Source: Paenibacillus sp. G2S3
Lineage (GTDB): Bacteria; Bacillota; Bacilli; Paenibacillales; Paenibacillaceae
Direction of reading: 5' to 3'
DNA length: 64,000 nucleotides
Assembly (NCBI RefSeq): GCF_030123105.1
Contig: NZ_CP126095.1
Span: 5,890,001 to 5,954,000, forward strand
A program made the translations under genes and the position numbers. Of the stretch, positions 17,051 to 25,114 are shown one piece after another. Under the pieces are notes generated by a model. It worked only from the letters and a program-made list of their open reading frames with translations, was not told the origin of the DNA and searched no databases. Position 1 is the first letter of the stretch; every line of letters starts with the position of its first letter.

Positions 17051-17236
17051 ATTAGGGAATATCTCCCTGAAAATCGGAGATTTCTACTCAATAGACTAAC
17101 AATTAGGGAATACCTCCCTATAATTAACCTGATTCGGCGGTAAATATAGATATTCCCCCGATTTTTAGGGAGGAATTCCCTGATTTCACTCATTTAGAGT
17201 AATTATCAGCTATTTTCAGGGAGCTTTTCCCTAATT
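17051..17236. repeat. Four-unit array of AGGGA-N5-TCCCT hairpin repeats
   Basis: Four short hairpins AGGGA-N5-TCCCT start at 17054, 17105, 17167 and 17218, giving spacings of 51, 62 and 51 nt. Units 1 and 2 read ATTAGGGAATANCTCCCT on the plus strand. Units 3 and 4 carry the same consensus on the minus strand, and CTCCCTRAAAAT follows in three of the four. The array fills the gap between two terminators and encodes nothing convincing. It looks like a family of extragenic palindromic repeats. Confidence 0.8.
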
Positions 17237-17242
17237 ACTCTC

Positions 17243-17288
17243 AAAAAAAAGAAGCTGCCCATAAGTAGATCACTACTTTTGAGACAGC
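17243..17288 (-). terminator. Terminator of the TIR-like two-gene unit
   Basis: GCTGTCTCAAAAGTAG pairs with CTACTTATGGGCAGC (some wobbles) and is followed by a T-rich run on the minus strand. It lies 13 nt past the stop of the 78-residue gene. Confidence 0.75.
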
Positions 17289-17300
17289 CACTTATGCTCA

Positions 17301-17537
17301 TCACGCAAAGGATGGTTTATTGTTGTCTACCTTCCCGCTAATAAGCTTCTTATATTCATCGTCTCCACCATCTAAAGAAGGCGCAGTATAAATTTGAGCT
17401 GAAGCTGGTTGCTGAGCGGAATGGCTCGACCCTGTTTTGCTTGTGGTATTCTTATTATCTTCTGCACTCCTGCTTCCACCACTTGCAGAGCGGAGAACAG
17501 CACCCGATAAGTTGTTAATACCCTTTATTCGCTTCAT
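17301..17537 (-). CDS. 78-residue Ser/Gly-rich protein coupled to the TIR-like gene
   Basis: A small hydrophilic protein of unknown family. The N-terminus is basic (MKRIKGINNLSGAVLRSASG), the middle is rich in Ser, Asn and Gln and probably disordered, and the end is acidic then basic (LDGGDDEYKKLISGKV). There is no signal peptide, membrane span or cysteine. Its ATG overlaps the stop codon of the TIR-like gene (ATGA), so it should be made in step with that protein, and a terminator follows. It could be a partner, substrate or inhibitor of the TIR-like protein; I do not recognise it. Confidence 0.65.
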   Translation of the reverse strand: MKRIKGINNLSGAVLRSASGGSRSAEDNKNTTSKTGSSHSAQQPASAQIYTAPSLDGGDDEYKKLISGKVDNNKPSFA

Positions 17538-18541
17538 GCTGAATCCTCCCCTACTAAATGATTGATGGTACGGAATAAATCCTGATTATTCTCAACTACC
17601 GCTTTAAGATCATCCGCAGATAATCCATCACTCCCTGAAAAATGTACGGAAAGAACATACTTCTTACCTAGAGGATAGCATAGGATATATACCTCCGCAA
17701 CTTCCGTGCGTTGAAAAAAAGTCCATTTGCTCGATAAAAATGCATCTACCACACTAGGCTGCTTCTCATTCCCTTTCGTCACAGTCAAGGAATAGGAGTG
17801 ACCACGTCCGACATTTCCACCCACCTGAGCAAGCTGTTCCTTCTCTTGAGCCTGCCAGATCGCAGCACCGATCACACGACAATGCTTCGGAGGTAAGAAA
17901 GAATTGCGTATCGCCTCACTGAGTGCGTGATACTTCTCTCCACCCTCAGAGATGGTCACATTACTATTATATTGCCAAAAAAAATGAAGGATACTTTCTT
18001 TGCGCCTTAATTCCATCTTTAGTTGCTCTAAATCTTTCACCGGGTCACGGAATCTTCCAAGCCCTTGAATACTATCAATAATTTTACCACAGCTCACATC
18101 TACAGCAGCCGTAGGATTATCATGGTGCATCTCATACTCTAAAGCTGTAATTCCCGACAAATCGGACAACAGATGATATTCTTCAACATTCTGTCCAGGG
18201 ATTAAATCGTCGCGGGCAGTCACCTGATCCGGCACTAAGCAAAAGACGCGATTACGCCGCAATCTGGCCCAAAACAAGCCCATTTCAAACCCTGTATTAT
18301 CACGAGTCACATAATAAAATTTACCGCGTATTTTGGCGACATCATCTGGCGAGAACACAAATACGGCAAAATCGCTCTCATCCAAATTTCTCTCCAGTGC
18401 CTCCATCGTATATTCATTCGCTCGAAAGGCATTAGCATACCAAGGATGTACTTCAGCATCCCTCTTCAGCTGCTCATGAATCGCTCTTGCATAACGTATG
18501 GATTCTCTGGAAGATCCAATGAATAGCTTTGGTTTAGTCAC
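17534..18541 (-). CDS. TIR-like nucleotide-binding domain protein
   Basis: A 335-residue cytoplasmic protein. Residues 4-105 match the predicted nucleotide-binding TIR-like family (PF10137 type): KLFIGSS (5-11), FAVFVFSPDD (58-67), RDNTGFEMGLF (80-90, with Glu86 at the expected NADase position), and RVFCLVPD. Related domains occur in CBASS effectors and short anti-phage proteins. Residues about 180-330 form a second domain, possibly GAF-like (RVIGAAIWQAQ, then YILCYPLGKKYVLSVHF), which could sense a ligand. Translation starts at GTG (18541) after GAAGGAG. No cyclase, Argonaute or other known defence partner is adjacent, only the coupled 78-residue gene. Confidence 0.75.
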   Translation of the reverse strand: MTKPKLFIGSSRESIRYARAIHEQLKRDAEVHPWYANAFRANEYTMEALERNLDESDFAVFVFSPDDVAKIRGKFYYVTRDNTGFEMGLFWARLRRNRVFCLVPDQVTARDDLIPGQNVEEYHLLSDLSGITALEYEMHHDNPTAAVDVSCGKIIDSIQGLGRFRDPVKDLEQLKMELRRKESILHFFWQYNSNVTISEGGEKYHALSEAIRNSFLPPKHCRVIGAAIWQAQEKEQLAQVGGNVGRGHSYSLTVTKGNEKQPSVVDAFLSSKWTFFQRTEVAEVYILCYPLGKKYVLSVHFSGSDGLSADDLKAVVENNQDLFRTINHLVGEDSA

Positions 18542-18698
18542 GGCAGTACTCCTTCATCCTTCCCGATATGTAATAATTATACAAGTCTTTAGACCACCGG
18601 AAAAGAGGCCAAGTCCTCAAATTCATCTCAAAAAATATTATTCTAAACCTCGTAAAGTGGGTAAAAAATTACGACTACTTTGAAAAAGCGAGGATACT

Positions 18699-19841
18699 AT
18701 GAAGAAAATGATAGGTGTCACGTTGCTCACAGCTTGCCTTTTGGGTATAGCAGCACCACAGTCTGCTGAAGCCAAAACATCAGCGGAAAGTTATACCGCT
18801 CAGGTATATGCGAACTCTCTAAATGTACGCAATGAGCCGGCAAAGAATGCAACTGTTGTAGGATCTATTAAGAACGGAGCAAAGGTAACTGTGACCGATG
18901 AACAGCACGGATGGTTAAAAGTTAAGACGGGTAACATCTCTGGCTGGGTAGCCGGCTATTACCTAAAAAAGGTGAACAATAGCTCCAAGCAATCTGGCGC
19001 TTCTGGATCATCTGTTGCTTCCAAACCCAGCACTGCTTCTTCCACCTCTTTGAGTAGTACCACAAAGGTTACAGTTACGGCAGATTCACTGCGCATCCGA
19101 AGCGGTCCAGGAACACAATATAAGGTACTCGGTTCTTTAAAAGCTAAGGATTCTGTCGCCCTCCTTCTTCGTCAGAACGATTGGGCGCGAATTCGAACAG
19201 CTAGCGGTGACATCGGTTGGGTCGCAGCGCAATATATCCGAACTGGAACCATACTAAGCAACACAAGCACTACAAGCACCGTTTCGCGCACAGGAAATTT
19301 ACGAGGAAAATTAATCGTCGTAGATCCCGGTCATGGCGGCAGTGATCCGGGTATGCTCGGCACTACATATAACACCATGGAAAAGGATTTGAATCTGCAA
19401 ACCGCACTTTATCTCCGCGATGCCCTTTTAGCTAAAGGTGCACGGGTTGAGATGACACGTACCCGGGAGGATCAGAAGCCTACGCTCGCTAGGCGTGCTC
19501 AGATGAGTGAGGCTTTGCGTGCAGATGCATTTGTAAGCATTCATTATAATTCTTCTCCGAAAAAAGTATCTGGGACACTGACCTTCTTCTACTCCGAATC
19601 CGATGATCTGAAGCTGGCACGAGCGATTGAAACCCGGCTGGGACAAGGTATCGGTCTTAAGAGCAACGGGTTGTCCTTTGGCGATTATCACATCCTAAGG
19701 GAGAATCGAATTCCAGCTACCTTAGTTGAACTCGGATTTCTTACCAACCCTACAGATGAGTCTATTGTCCGCAAATCCTCCTATCAGAAAAAAGCAGCCA
19801 AGGCTATCGCGGAAGGATTGGCAGACTACTTCAGAAACTAG
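18699..19841 (+). CDS. N-acetylmuramoyl-L-alanine amidase with two SH3 domains
   Basis: A 380-residue secreted peptidoglycan hydrolase that cuts the amide bond between MurNAc and L-Ala. A signal peptide (about 1-25, ending AEAKT) is followed by two bacterial SH3 domains (about 30-92, VYANSLNVRNEP; and about 123-187, VTADSLRIRSGPG) joined by Ser-rich linkers. The C-terminal Amidase_3 domain (about 205-380) keeps the zinc ligands: His in VVDPGHGG, Glu in TMEKDLN, and His in SIHYN. The catalytic Glu is in LVELGFLTN. The SH3 domains should bind the cell wall. It is a single gene. Confidence 0.95.
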   Translation: MKKMIGVTLLTACLLGIAAPQSAEAKTSAESYTAQVYANSLNVRNEPAKNATVVGSIKNGAKVTVTDEQHGWLKVKTGNISGWVAGYYLKKVNNSSKQSGASGSSVASKPSTASSTSLSSTTKVTVTADSLRIRSGPGTQYKVLGSLKAKDSVALLLRQNDWARIRTASGDIGWVAAQYIRTGTILSNTSTTSTVSRTGNLRGKLIVVDPGHGGSDPGMLGTTYNTMEKDLNLQTALYLRDALLAKGARVEMTRTREDQKPTLARRAQMSEALRADAFVSIHYNSSPKKVSGTLTFFYSESDDLKLARAIETRLGQGIGLKSNGLSFGDYHILRENRIPATLVELGFLTNPTDESIVRKSSYQKKAAKAIAEGLADYFRN

Positions 19842-19868
19842 CCAGACCTACAAATAATCAGCAAAGAA

Positions 19869-19900
19869 GCAGGCTAGGAAATTCCCTAGCCTGCCTTAGT
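19869..19900. terminator. Hairpin between convergent amidase and opu genes
   Basis: A 10-bp perfect stem (GCAGGCTAGG / CCTAGCCTGC) lies between two convergent genes. T-rich flanks occur on both strands, but neither has a long T run. Confidence 0.6.
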
Positions 19901-19913
19901 TTGTATTTCATAT

Positions 19914-20828
19914 TTAGCCTTCTATTAGTCCCTTTTTGATCAGGAAATTACGAGCTACATCCTCTTCCTTGAGCGCATCCACATCAACTTCTGCGTTCAA
20001 TTGCTGCATTTCTTCGTCACTGATCTGTCCTTTCAATTGATTTAAGACGTCTTTCAGTTCAGGGTATTTATCTAGCGTTTCCTGACGAATAATCGGTCCT
20101 GCATCATAAGGTGGGAAGAATTCTTTATCATCCTGCAGAATCACCAGATCATGTACTTTAATTTGCGCATCCGTCGCATATGCATTGGTTACATCTGTTT
20201 CCCCGTCGTCGATCGAACGGTACATGATACCATGGTCCATTCCTTTGCTCTGCTTGAAATCCATACCGTAAAGTTTCTGGATACCTGGGTACCCGTCCTC
20301 ACGATCCAAGAACTCGAACTCTACGCCAAGAACCATTTCTCCAGATACTTTCGCCAAATCGCTGAAAGTCTTTAGATTGTACTTCTCAGCCGTTTTGCGA
20401 CTAACAGCTAAAGTATAGGTATTATTTATGCCGAATGGATCCAGAAAGGCCAGTCCATCTTTTTCAAGCAGTTCTCTGGTTTTTGTCAACGATTCCTCAG
20501 AGTTTCCCGTCTCCTCTTGATAGTAATTGGCTACAATGGTTCCGGTGTAATCCGGATATAGCTGGATATTATTATTCTCAAGCGCACTCCAAGCTACATT
20601 AGAGCCTCCCAAGTTCATCTGGCGCTTCACTTTAATATCTGTTTTATCTTCTATCAAATCTGCCATCATATGAGCAAGTAGAACATTCTCCGTGAAGTTT
20701 TTGGAGCCAATCGTGATTTCTCCACTGTTACCCGCAGCAGCATTATTATTCCCACCACCACACCCAGCAAGTAGCGTCCCCATTAATACTGTAGTTAGAA
20801 CGCCTGTCATCAATTTTGGAATTTTCAT
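19914..20828 (-). CDS. Osmoprotectant ABC transporter substrate-binding lipoprotein
   Basis: A 304-residue lipoprotein (lipobox LLAGC) of the OpuBC/OpuCC/OsmF family that captures glycine betaine, carnitine, choline or related compounds. Family features are EITIGSKNFTENVLLAHMMADLIE, LYPDYTGTIVANYY, and TDVTNAYATDAQI near the C-terminal half. It is the third gene of an ATPase-permease-binding protein operon. The set of aromatic residues that would give substrate preference was not resolved. Confidence 0.92.
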   Translation of the reverse strand: MKIPKLMTGVLTTVLMGTLLAGCGGGNNNAAAGNSGEITIGSKNFTENVLLAHMMADLIEDKTDIKVKRQMNLGGSNVAWSALENNNIQLYPDYTGTIVANYYQEETGNSEESLTKTRELLEKDGLAFLDPFGINNTYTLAVSRKTAEKYNLKTFSDLAKVSGEMVLGVEFEFLDREDGYPGIQKLYGMDFKQSKGMDHGIMYRSIDDGETDVTNAYATDAQIKVHDLVILQDDKEFFPPYDAGPIIRQETLDKYPELKDVLNQLKGQISDEEMQQLNAEVDVDALKEEDVARNFLIKKGLIEG

Positions 20829-20871
20829 ATATAATCTCCCCTTTTATATTCTTTCGAGACCAGAGTTTTAG

Positions 20872-21528
20872 TTATACTTTCAATCCCTTTGGAGTCGTTA
20901 ACCGTTCAAGCAATCCAAGCAGATAATCCAGCACGAGTGCAAGAATCGCGGCCGGAATAGCGCCAAGTAAGGTTAGAGCTTCGATGTTCCGTTGAATACC
21001 TAAGAAAATAAATTCACCCAATCCGCCAGCACCGATAAAGGCTGCCAGTGTTGCTGTCCCGACATTAATAACTGCAGCAGTACGGATCCCTGCCATAATT
21101 ACACTTAAAGCTAAAGGGAGTTGAACCCTGAATAGAATCTGCCAGCTCTTCATTCCCATTCCCCGGGCCGCTTCTACTATAGACGGATCCACATCAGTAA
21201 TTCCCGTGTAGGTGTTGCGGATAATTGGCAGCAGTGAATACAGAAACAAAGCTACAACTGCCGTCTTCATCCCTATGCCAAATAGAGGAATCATAAATCC
21301 GAGCATCGCCAGACTAGGTATTGTCTGAAGAATCCCAGCCGCACCAAGCGTAATCCCTTTCAGAGGTTTAACCCGTGTAATCATAATTCCAAGCGCAATG
21401 CCAACAATAATTGCAAATAACATGGACAAGAGCACAAGTTGCATATGCACTCCCATAGAATGAATCAAATCTTCCCTACGTAAATCTAATTGATATATGA
21501 GTTGTTGCCATAACGATTGATCTCTCAT
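20872..21528 (-). CDS. Osmoprotectant ABC transporter permease
   Basis: A 218-residue permease of the OpuCB/OpuCD type with five to six membrane spans. The coupling loop is visible (SIVEAARGMGMKSWQILFRV, then LPLALSVIMAGIRTAAV). The start at ATG 21528 overlaps the ATPase stop (ATGA), so the two are translationally coupled. Only one permease gene is present, while B. subtilis OpuC has two, so this transporter would be a permease homodimer. Confidence 0.92.
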   Translation of the reverse strand: MRDQSLWQQLIYQLDLRREDLIHSMGVHMQLVLLSMLFAIIVGIALGIMITRVKPLKGITLGAAGILQTIPSLAMLGFMIPLFGIGMKTAVVALFLYSLLPIIRNTYTGITDVDPSIVEAARGMGMKSWQILFRVQLPLALSVIMAGIRTAAVINVGTATLAAFIGAGGLGEFIFLGIQRNIEALTLLGAIPAAILALVLDYLLGLLERLTTPKGLKV

Positions 21529-22664
21529 ACAGACACTTCCTCCTCTTTCGCGCCTCCCCATTGTGCAGCAAACGCCGTCAGAAGACTGCCTCTTGTAACA
21601 ATCCCGGCAATGTTCCCCTCAGCGGTTACAATCGGAATAATGCCGTATGGAGCTTCCGTAATCAATGATAATGCGTCTCTTGCTGTTGCTGTATCCTGCA
21701 GCACCACCCCAGGTGGTGTCATAATTTCTTCGATAGTAAGGCTTTGTTCCATTTTGGCGGTAACATCATAAGCGGAGACTATGCCAAGCAGCTTACCTTT
21801 CTCGTTTCCTACCAGTAATGTATCCATTTTGCGTTGACGCATAAAGGTAAGAGCTTTACCCAGCGTGCGCCCTGGAAGAGATGTAGATGGATTGTCGCGC
21901 ATAACTTCTGTTACGGGGATATACTCAGGGTTTTGGTAAATACGGTTTTTGCCGATAAATGATTCTACGAAATCATTAGCAGGGCGGCTGAGCAGCTCAT
22001 AAGGTGTATCTAGTTGAACGATTTCACCATCTTTAAGAATAGCGATTTTATCTCCAAGCTTCAGTGCTTCATCCATATCATGTGTTACAAATACAATTGT
22101 CTTCTTCACTTCTTGTTGCATGCGCAGCAACTCATCTTGCAGCTGTTCACGGGTAATGGGGTCCAAAGCGCCAAACGGTTCATCCATCAATATAATCTCG
22201 GGATCAGCTGCCAATGCACGAGCTACACCTACACGCTGCTGCTGCCCACCTGATAATTGTTTCGGGTAACGTTTGGCAAATATCACCGGATCAAGTCCGA
22301 CTAGGCGGAGCATTTCGAGCACCCGTTCTTTTTTCTTCTTCACTTCCCAGCCCTTTAGGTCTGGAATCAAGCCTACATTATCTTCTATGGTGTAGTGCGG
22401 GAATAGACCAGCTTGCTGAATAACATAACCGATGTTCTTGCGGAGGTTTACGGGGTTCTCCTTGGTGATATCTTTACCGTGGATATAAATATGGCCTGAT
22501 GTATGCGGGACAAGACGATTTATCATTTTCATTGTTGTTGTCTTTCCGCAACCACTGGGACCGATCAGTACTAGTATTTCTCCAGCTTCGATTTCAAAAC
22601 TAATGTTCTTAACTGCTTCATAACCATTAGCATACTTCTTACCTACTCCTTCAAATTTCAGCAT
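21525..22664 (-). CDS. Osmoprotectant ABC transporter ATPase with CBS pair
   Basis: A 379-residue ATPase of the OpuCA type. Walker A is GPSGCGKTTT, the signature is LSGGQQQRVGVARAL, and Walker B is [15 protein letters not shown]. Residues about 255-370 hold two CBS domains (MRQRKMDTLLVGNEKGKLLG and ITEAPYGIIPIVTAEGNIAG). In Listeria and Staphylococcus the OpuCA CBS pair binds cyclic di-AMP and shuts uptake. With the BusR-like regulator encoded next door, this suggests control by the same nucleotide at two levels. It is the first gene of the operon. Confidence 0.94.
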   Translation of the reverse strand: MLKFEGVGKKYANGYEAVKNISFEIEAGEILVLIGPSGCGKTTTMKMINRLVPHTSGHIYIHGKDITKENPVNLRKNIGYVIQQAGLFPHYTIEDNVGLIPDLKGWEVKKKKERVLEMLRLVGLDPVIFAKRYPKQLSGGQQQRVGVARALAADPEIILMDEPFGALDPITREQLQDELLRMQQEVKKTIVFVTHDMDEALKLGDKIAILKDGEIVQLDTPYELLSRPANDFVESFIGKNRIYQNPEYIPVTEVMRDNPSTSLPGRTLGKALTFMRQRKMDTLLVGNEKGKLLGIVSAYDVTAKMEQSLTIEEIMTPPGVVLQDTATARDALSLITEAPYGIIPIVTAEGNIAGIVTRGSLLTAFAAQWGGAKEEEVSV

Positions 22665-22723
22665 GAGGTTCCTCCTTCTAATATCTATCGTCAGATCATC
22701 TCTCCAATTACTCTGTAAGTTAA

Positions 22724-22775
22724 ACTATAACAAACAATCCCCAAACTGACAACCTACATGCATTCAATAGGTTGT
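22724..22775 (-). promoter_or_regulatory. opu promoter overlapped by an inverted repeat
   Basis: TTGTCA (22752-22747) and TATAGT (22729-22724) are 17 nt apart on the minus strand. A perfect 8-bp inverted repeat ACAACCTA / TAGGTTGT with an 11-nt spacer (22749-22775) covers the -35 box. It is a strong candidate operator for the BusR-like repressor encoded just upstream. Confidence 0.7.
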
Positions 22776-22803
22776 TTGTTAATAATTGTAATATGTTAAT
22801 TAT

Positions 22804-22848
22804 AAAAAAAAGGCTATCCAGTGATAACCCCCGCTGGATAGCCTTTTT
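22804..22848 (-). terminator. Terminator of the BusR-like gene
   Basis: GGCTATCCAG / CTGGATAGCC forms a perfect 10-bp stem followed by a long T run on the minus strand, just past the regulator stop codon. T5 on the other strand makes it potentially bidirectional. Confidence 0.85.
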
Positions 22849-22858
22849 CAAGCTATTA

Positions 22859-23494
22859 TTATAAATGATTTTCTGAATTTTTATTGATAAATTGTTCCGT
22901 TCTTTGGTACATTTTCTCATCACCAACTGCTACAAGTACATCATGTTCTCTGAGTATGACATGCGGACCTGGAGAGATGGTTATATCAGCACCTCGGCGA
23001 AGCGCTATAATAGTAGCCCCTGTATTCTGCCAAAATTGTAATGCTCCAATGGTTTTACCAACCACATGTGATTCTTCATGGATTGTAATTTCTTCCGGGT
23101 GGTACGGTTTTAAATTCTTCATCCGGTCTGATGCCTCGATAATTCCAGTTAGTAGCTTCTCAAATTTACCGTCGAGCTTCTTCTTTTCAAGCAATAATTG
23201 CTGTAGATCCTGTTTCAATGAATAAGCTGATTTCAGATAGTTATTCCTGGTGATATACTCATACGCCTTTTGATCAGAGATGACAATAATCTCTTTCCCC
23301 TGCGAAACAAACACTATATTCTCATCCTTCAATAATCCCATAGCCTTACGAATCGTTTCGGGAGAAACATGATATTGTCCTGCCAATAGAGAACGCCCGG
23401 ATAGCTTACTCTGTACGGGAAATTCCCCGCTTACAATTCTTTGTGCAATATCAAGGGCTATAGACTTATAACCGGATATTTCTTGCATGGACAT
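22859..23494 (-). CDS. busR: BusR-like GntR/TrkA-C regulator
   Basis: A 211-residue regulator. Residues 1-70 form a GntR winged helix (IALDIAQRIVSGEFPVQSKL, then YHVSPETIRKAMGLLKDENI). A coiled linker follows (about 85-115, SLKQDLQQLLLEKKKLDGKF), and residues about 135-205 form a TrkA-C/RCK_C domain (GATIIALRRGADITISPGPH, then VGDEKMYQRTEQF). This is the architecture of BusR, the cyclic-di-AMP-dependent repressor of the betaine transporter in Lactococcus and Streptococcus. It lies immediately upstream of the osmoprotectant operon, which strengthens the call. ATG 23494 has AAGGAG upstream. Confidence 0.85.
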   Translation of the reverse strand: MSMQEISGYKSIALDIAQRIVSGEFPVQSKLSGRSLLAGQYHVSPETIRKAMGLLKDENIVFVSQGKEIIVISDQKAYEYITRNNYLKSAYSLKQDLQQLLLEKKKLDGKFEKLLTGIIEASDRMKNLKPYHPEEITIHEESHVVGKTIGALQFWQNTGATIIALRRGADITISPGPHVILREHDVLVAVGDEKMYQRTEQFINKNSENHL

Positions 23495-23575
23495 TGTCGA
23501 TCTCCTTACTCTGGCGTGAATTATAAACATGCTCAAGTATACCTTTTTTCACTCACCAAATAAAGATGTCCTGTC

Positions 23576-24883
23576 TTATACAAACATTTGATATACCAAA
23601 AATAAGTTTAACGATACCACTAGACCGGAGATAATCCAGCCCAGAGCAGCTGTCATCTTACGATTCACTAACCCGCCCATTATCTGACGATTGCTTGTAA
23701 ACATCACCAGTGGTACCAGGGCAAATGCAATCCCAAAGGATAAGATCACCTGACTGATAACGAGCGCCTTCGTTGGATTTACACCAAAGCCAATGATAGC
23801 CAAAGGTGGAATTATCGTAATCGCACGGCGTAAGTACAGGTTAATTCTTTTATTGATGAAGCCTTGCATCACTACATCACCAGCCATAGTTCCTACAGAA
23901 GAGCTCGATAGTCCAGCGATGAGTAGTCCTAAACCAAACGAGATCGCCGTTACGGGTCCAGCTAAGTGACTAAATTGCTGAAACGCAACATCCAAATCCT
24001 CAACCACGATACCATTTTTGAAAAATAATGCGGCTGAGACAATAACCATTGCCAGATTCACTGCACCTGCAATAATCATCGCAATAATAATATCTATGAA
24101 TTCCAGTTTAAAAATCTGTTTCTTTTCCGCTTCGTTTACTCCTACGATACGGTTCTGTGTAAGTGATGAATGTAGATAAATGGCATGTGGCATCACTGTT
24201 GCACCTAGAATCCCTGCTGCCAAGAGAATACTGTCTACCCCTTCAAACTTAGGTGTGAACATGCCTACAGCAACAGCCCCCATATCTGGCTTAGCTACAA
24301 TCACTTGAAAAGCAAAGGCTAATACAACTATAAGGATCATTGCAGCAATTCCTGCCTCAAGGGAACGGTAACCGCGGCGCTGAAGCTCTAGGATAGCAAA
24401 TGAACCTACCGCAGTGATAAGTGCTGCCGGCAGCATGGGAATATCAAATAATAGATAAAGCCCCAATGCCGCCCCGATAAACTCCGCCAGATCCGTAGCT
24501 ATTATCACCAGTTCACTTTGAATCCATAAGAAGATCGATACACTCTTCGGAAAACGATCATGAGCGATCTCCGGCAGGTTCTTTCCTGTAGCAATACCAA
24601 GCTTGGCGGATAAGGCCTGAATAAGAACGGCCATTAAGTTCGAGGCTACAATCACCCATAATAGGAGATAGCCGTATTTTGAACCCGCCGTAATGTTGGT
24701 GGCAAAATTACCTGGATCCAGATAAGCAACCGCAGCGATAAACGCTGGACCTAAGAAAGGAAGTAATCTTTTAATTCCTTTGGTCTCCCCATTAAGTACG
24801 GCTTGCGCCGAAATGGAGTTTTTATGTTGTCTCATATGCGGTTGTTCTATATGTGGTTTTTCTATTAAAGTTTGTTCTAACAT
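23576..24883 (-). CDS. mntH: Nramp family Mn2+/Fe2+ transporter MntH
   Basis: A 435-residue proton-coupled divalent metal importer with eleven membrane spans. The metal-site motif DPGNF in helix 1 (AAVAYLDPGNFATNI) and the helix 6 motif MPHAIYLHSSL are both present; together they bind manganese in Nramp proteins. The N-terminal 35 residues are polar and slightly longer than usual. GGAGG precedes the ATG. A dyad overlapping the promoter suggests MntR control. No terminator is obvious after the stop, so transcription may run on into the BusR-like gene. Confidence 0.95.
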   Translation of the reverse strand: MLEQTLIEKPHIEQPHMRQHKNSISAQAVLNGETKGIKRLLPFLGPAFIAAVAYLDPGNFATNITAGSKYGYLLLWVIVASNLMAVLIQALSAKLGIATGKNLPEIAHDRFPKSVSIFLWIQSELVIIATDLAEFIGAALGLYLLFDIPMLPAALITAVGSFAILELQRRGYRSLEAGIAAMILIVVLAFAFQVIVAKPDMGAVAVGMFTPKFEGVDSILLAAGILGATVMPHAIYLHSSLTQNRIVGVNEAEKKQIFKLEFIDIIIAMIIAGAVNLAMVIVSAALFFKNGIVVEDLDVAFQQFSHLAGPVTAISFGLGLLIAGLSSSSVGTMAGDVVMQGFINKRINLYLRRAITIIPPLAIIGFGVNPTKALVISQVILSFGIAFALVPLVMFTSNRQIMGGLVNRKMTAALGWIISGLVVSLNLFLVYQMFV

Positions 24884-24917
24884 GCCAATTCCTCCTCTTG
24901 CCGAAAAAGTTGTCTTT

Positions 24918-24945
24918 ATACACGAAAGTTTCCTCTGTGCAACTT
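24918..24945 (-). promoter_or_regulatory. mntH promoter with MntR-like dyad
   Basis: On the minus strand TTGCAC and TATAAA are 16 nt apart. The -35 box lies in an imperfect dyad AAGTT-N10-AACTT (24926-24945), which shares the GGAAACTT end of known MntR boxes. Manganese-dependent repression is inferred. Confidence 0.5.
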
Positions 24946-25028
24946 ATATTTAAAGTATATGCTCATTTCTGAAAAATGTAAATATGTTTCATCAGAAATT
25001 TTCATATGCTTGTCCACTTCTAAACGTC

Positions 25029-25073
25029 AAAAAAAAACCGGACGACATCAGGAATTACCCGATCTTCGCCCGG
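25029..25073 (-). terminator. Terminator of glnS
   Basis: A long imperfect stem (CCGGGCGAAGATCGGG with CCTGATGTCGTCCGG) is followed by nine T residues on the minus strand, about 40 nt past the glnS stop. Confidence 0.85.
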
Positions 25074-25114
25074 CTTAAGCCAATTACTCTAATCATAAAT
25101 ATCATCATTAAAGG

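Noticed and set aside
16861..17193. Open frame of 110 codons on the minus strand
   Set aside because: It runs through the hairpin repeats, a terminator and the 3' end of the monooxygenase gene; its repeated SRYSLI-like words are translations of the repeats.
17054..17232. Near-regular 51-nt spacing that could suggest a CRISPR array
   Set aside because: Repeats are only about 15-25 nt, change orientation halfway, and no cas genes are near.
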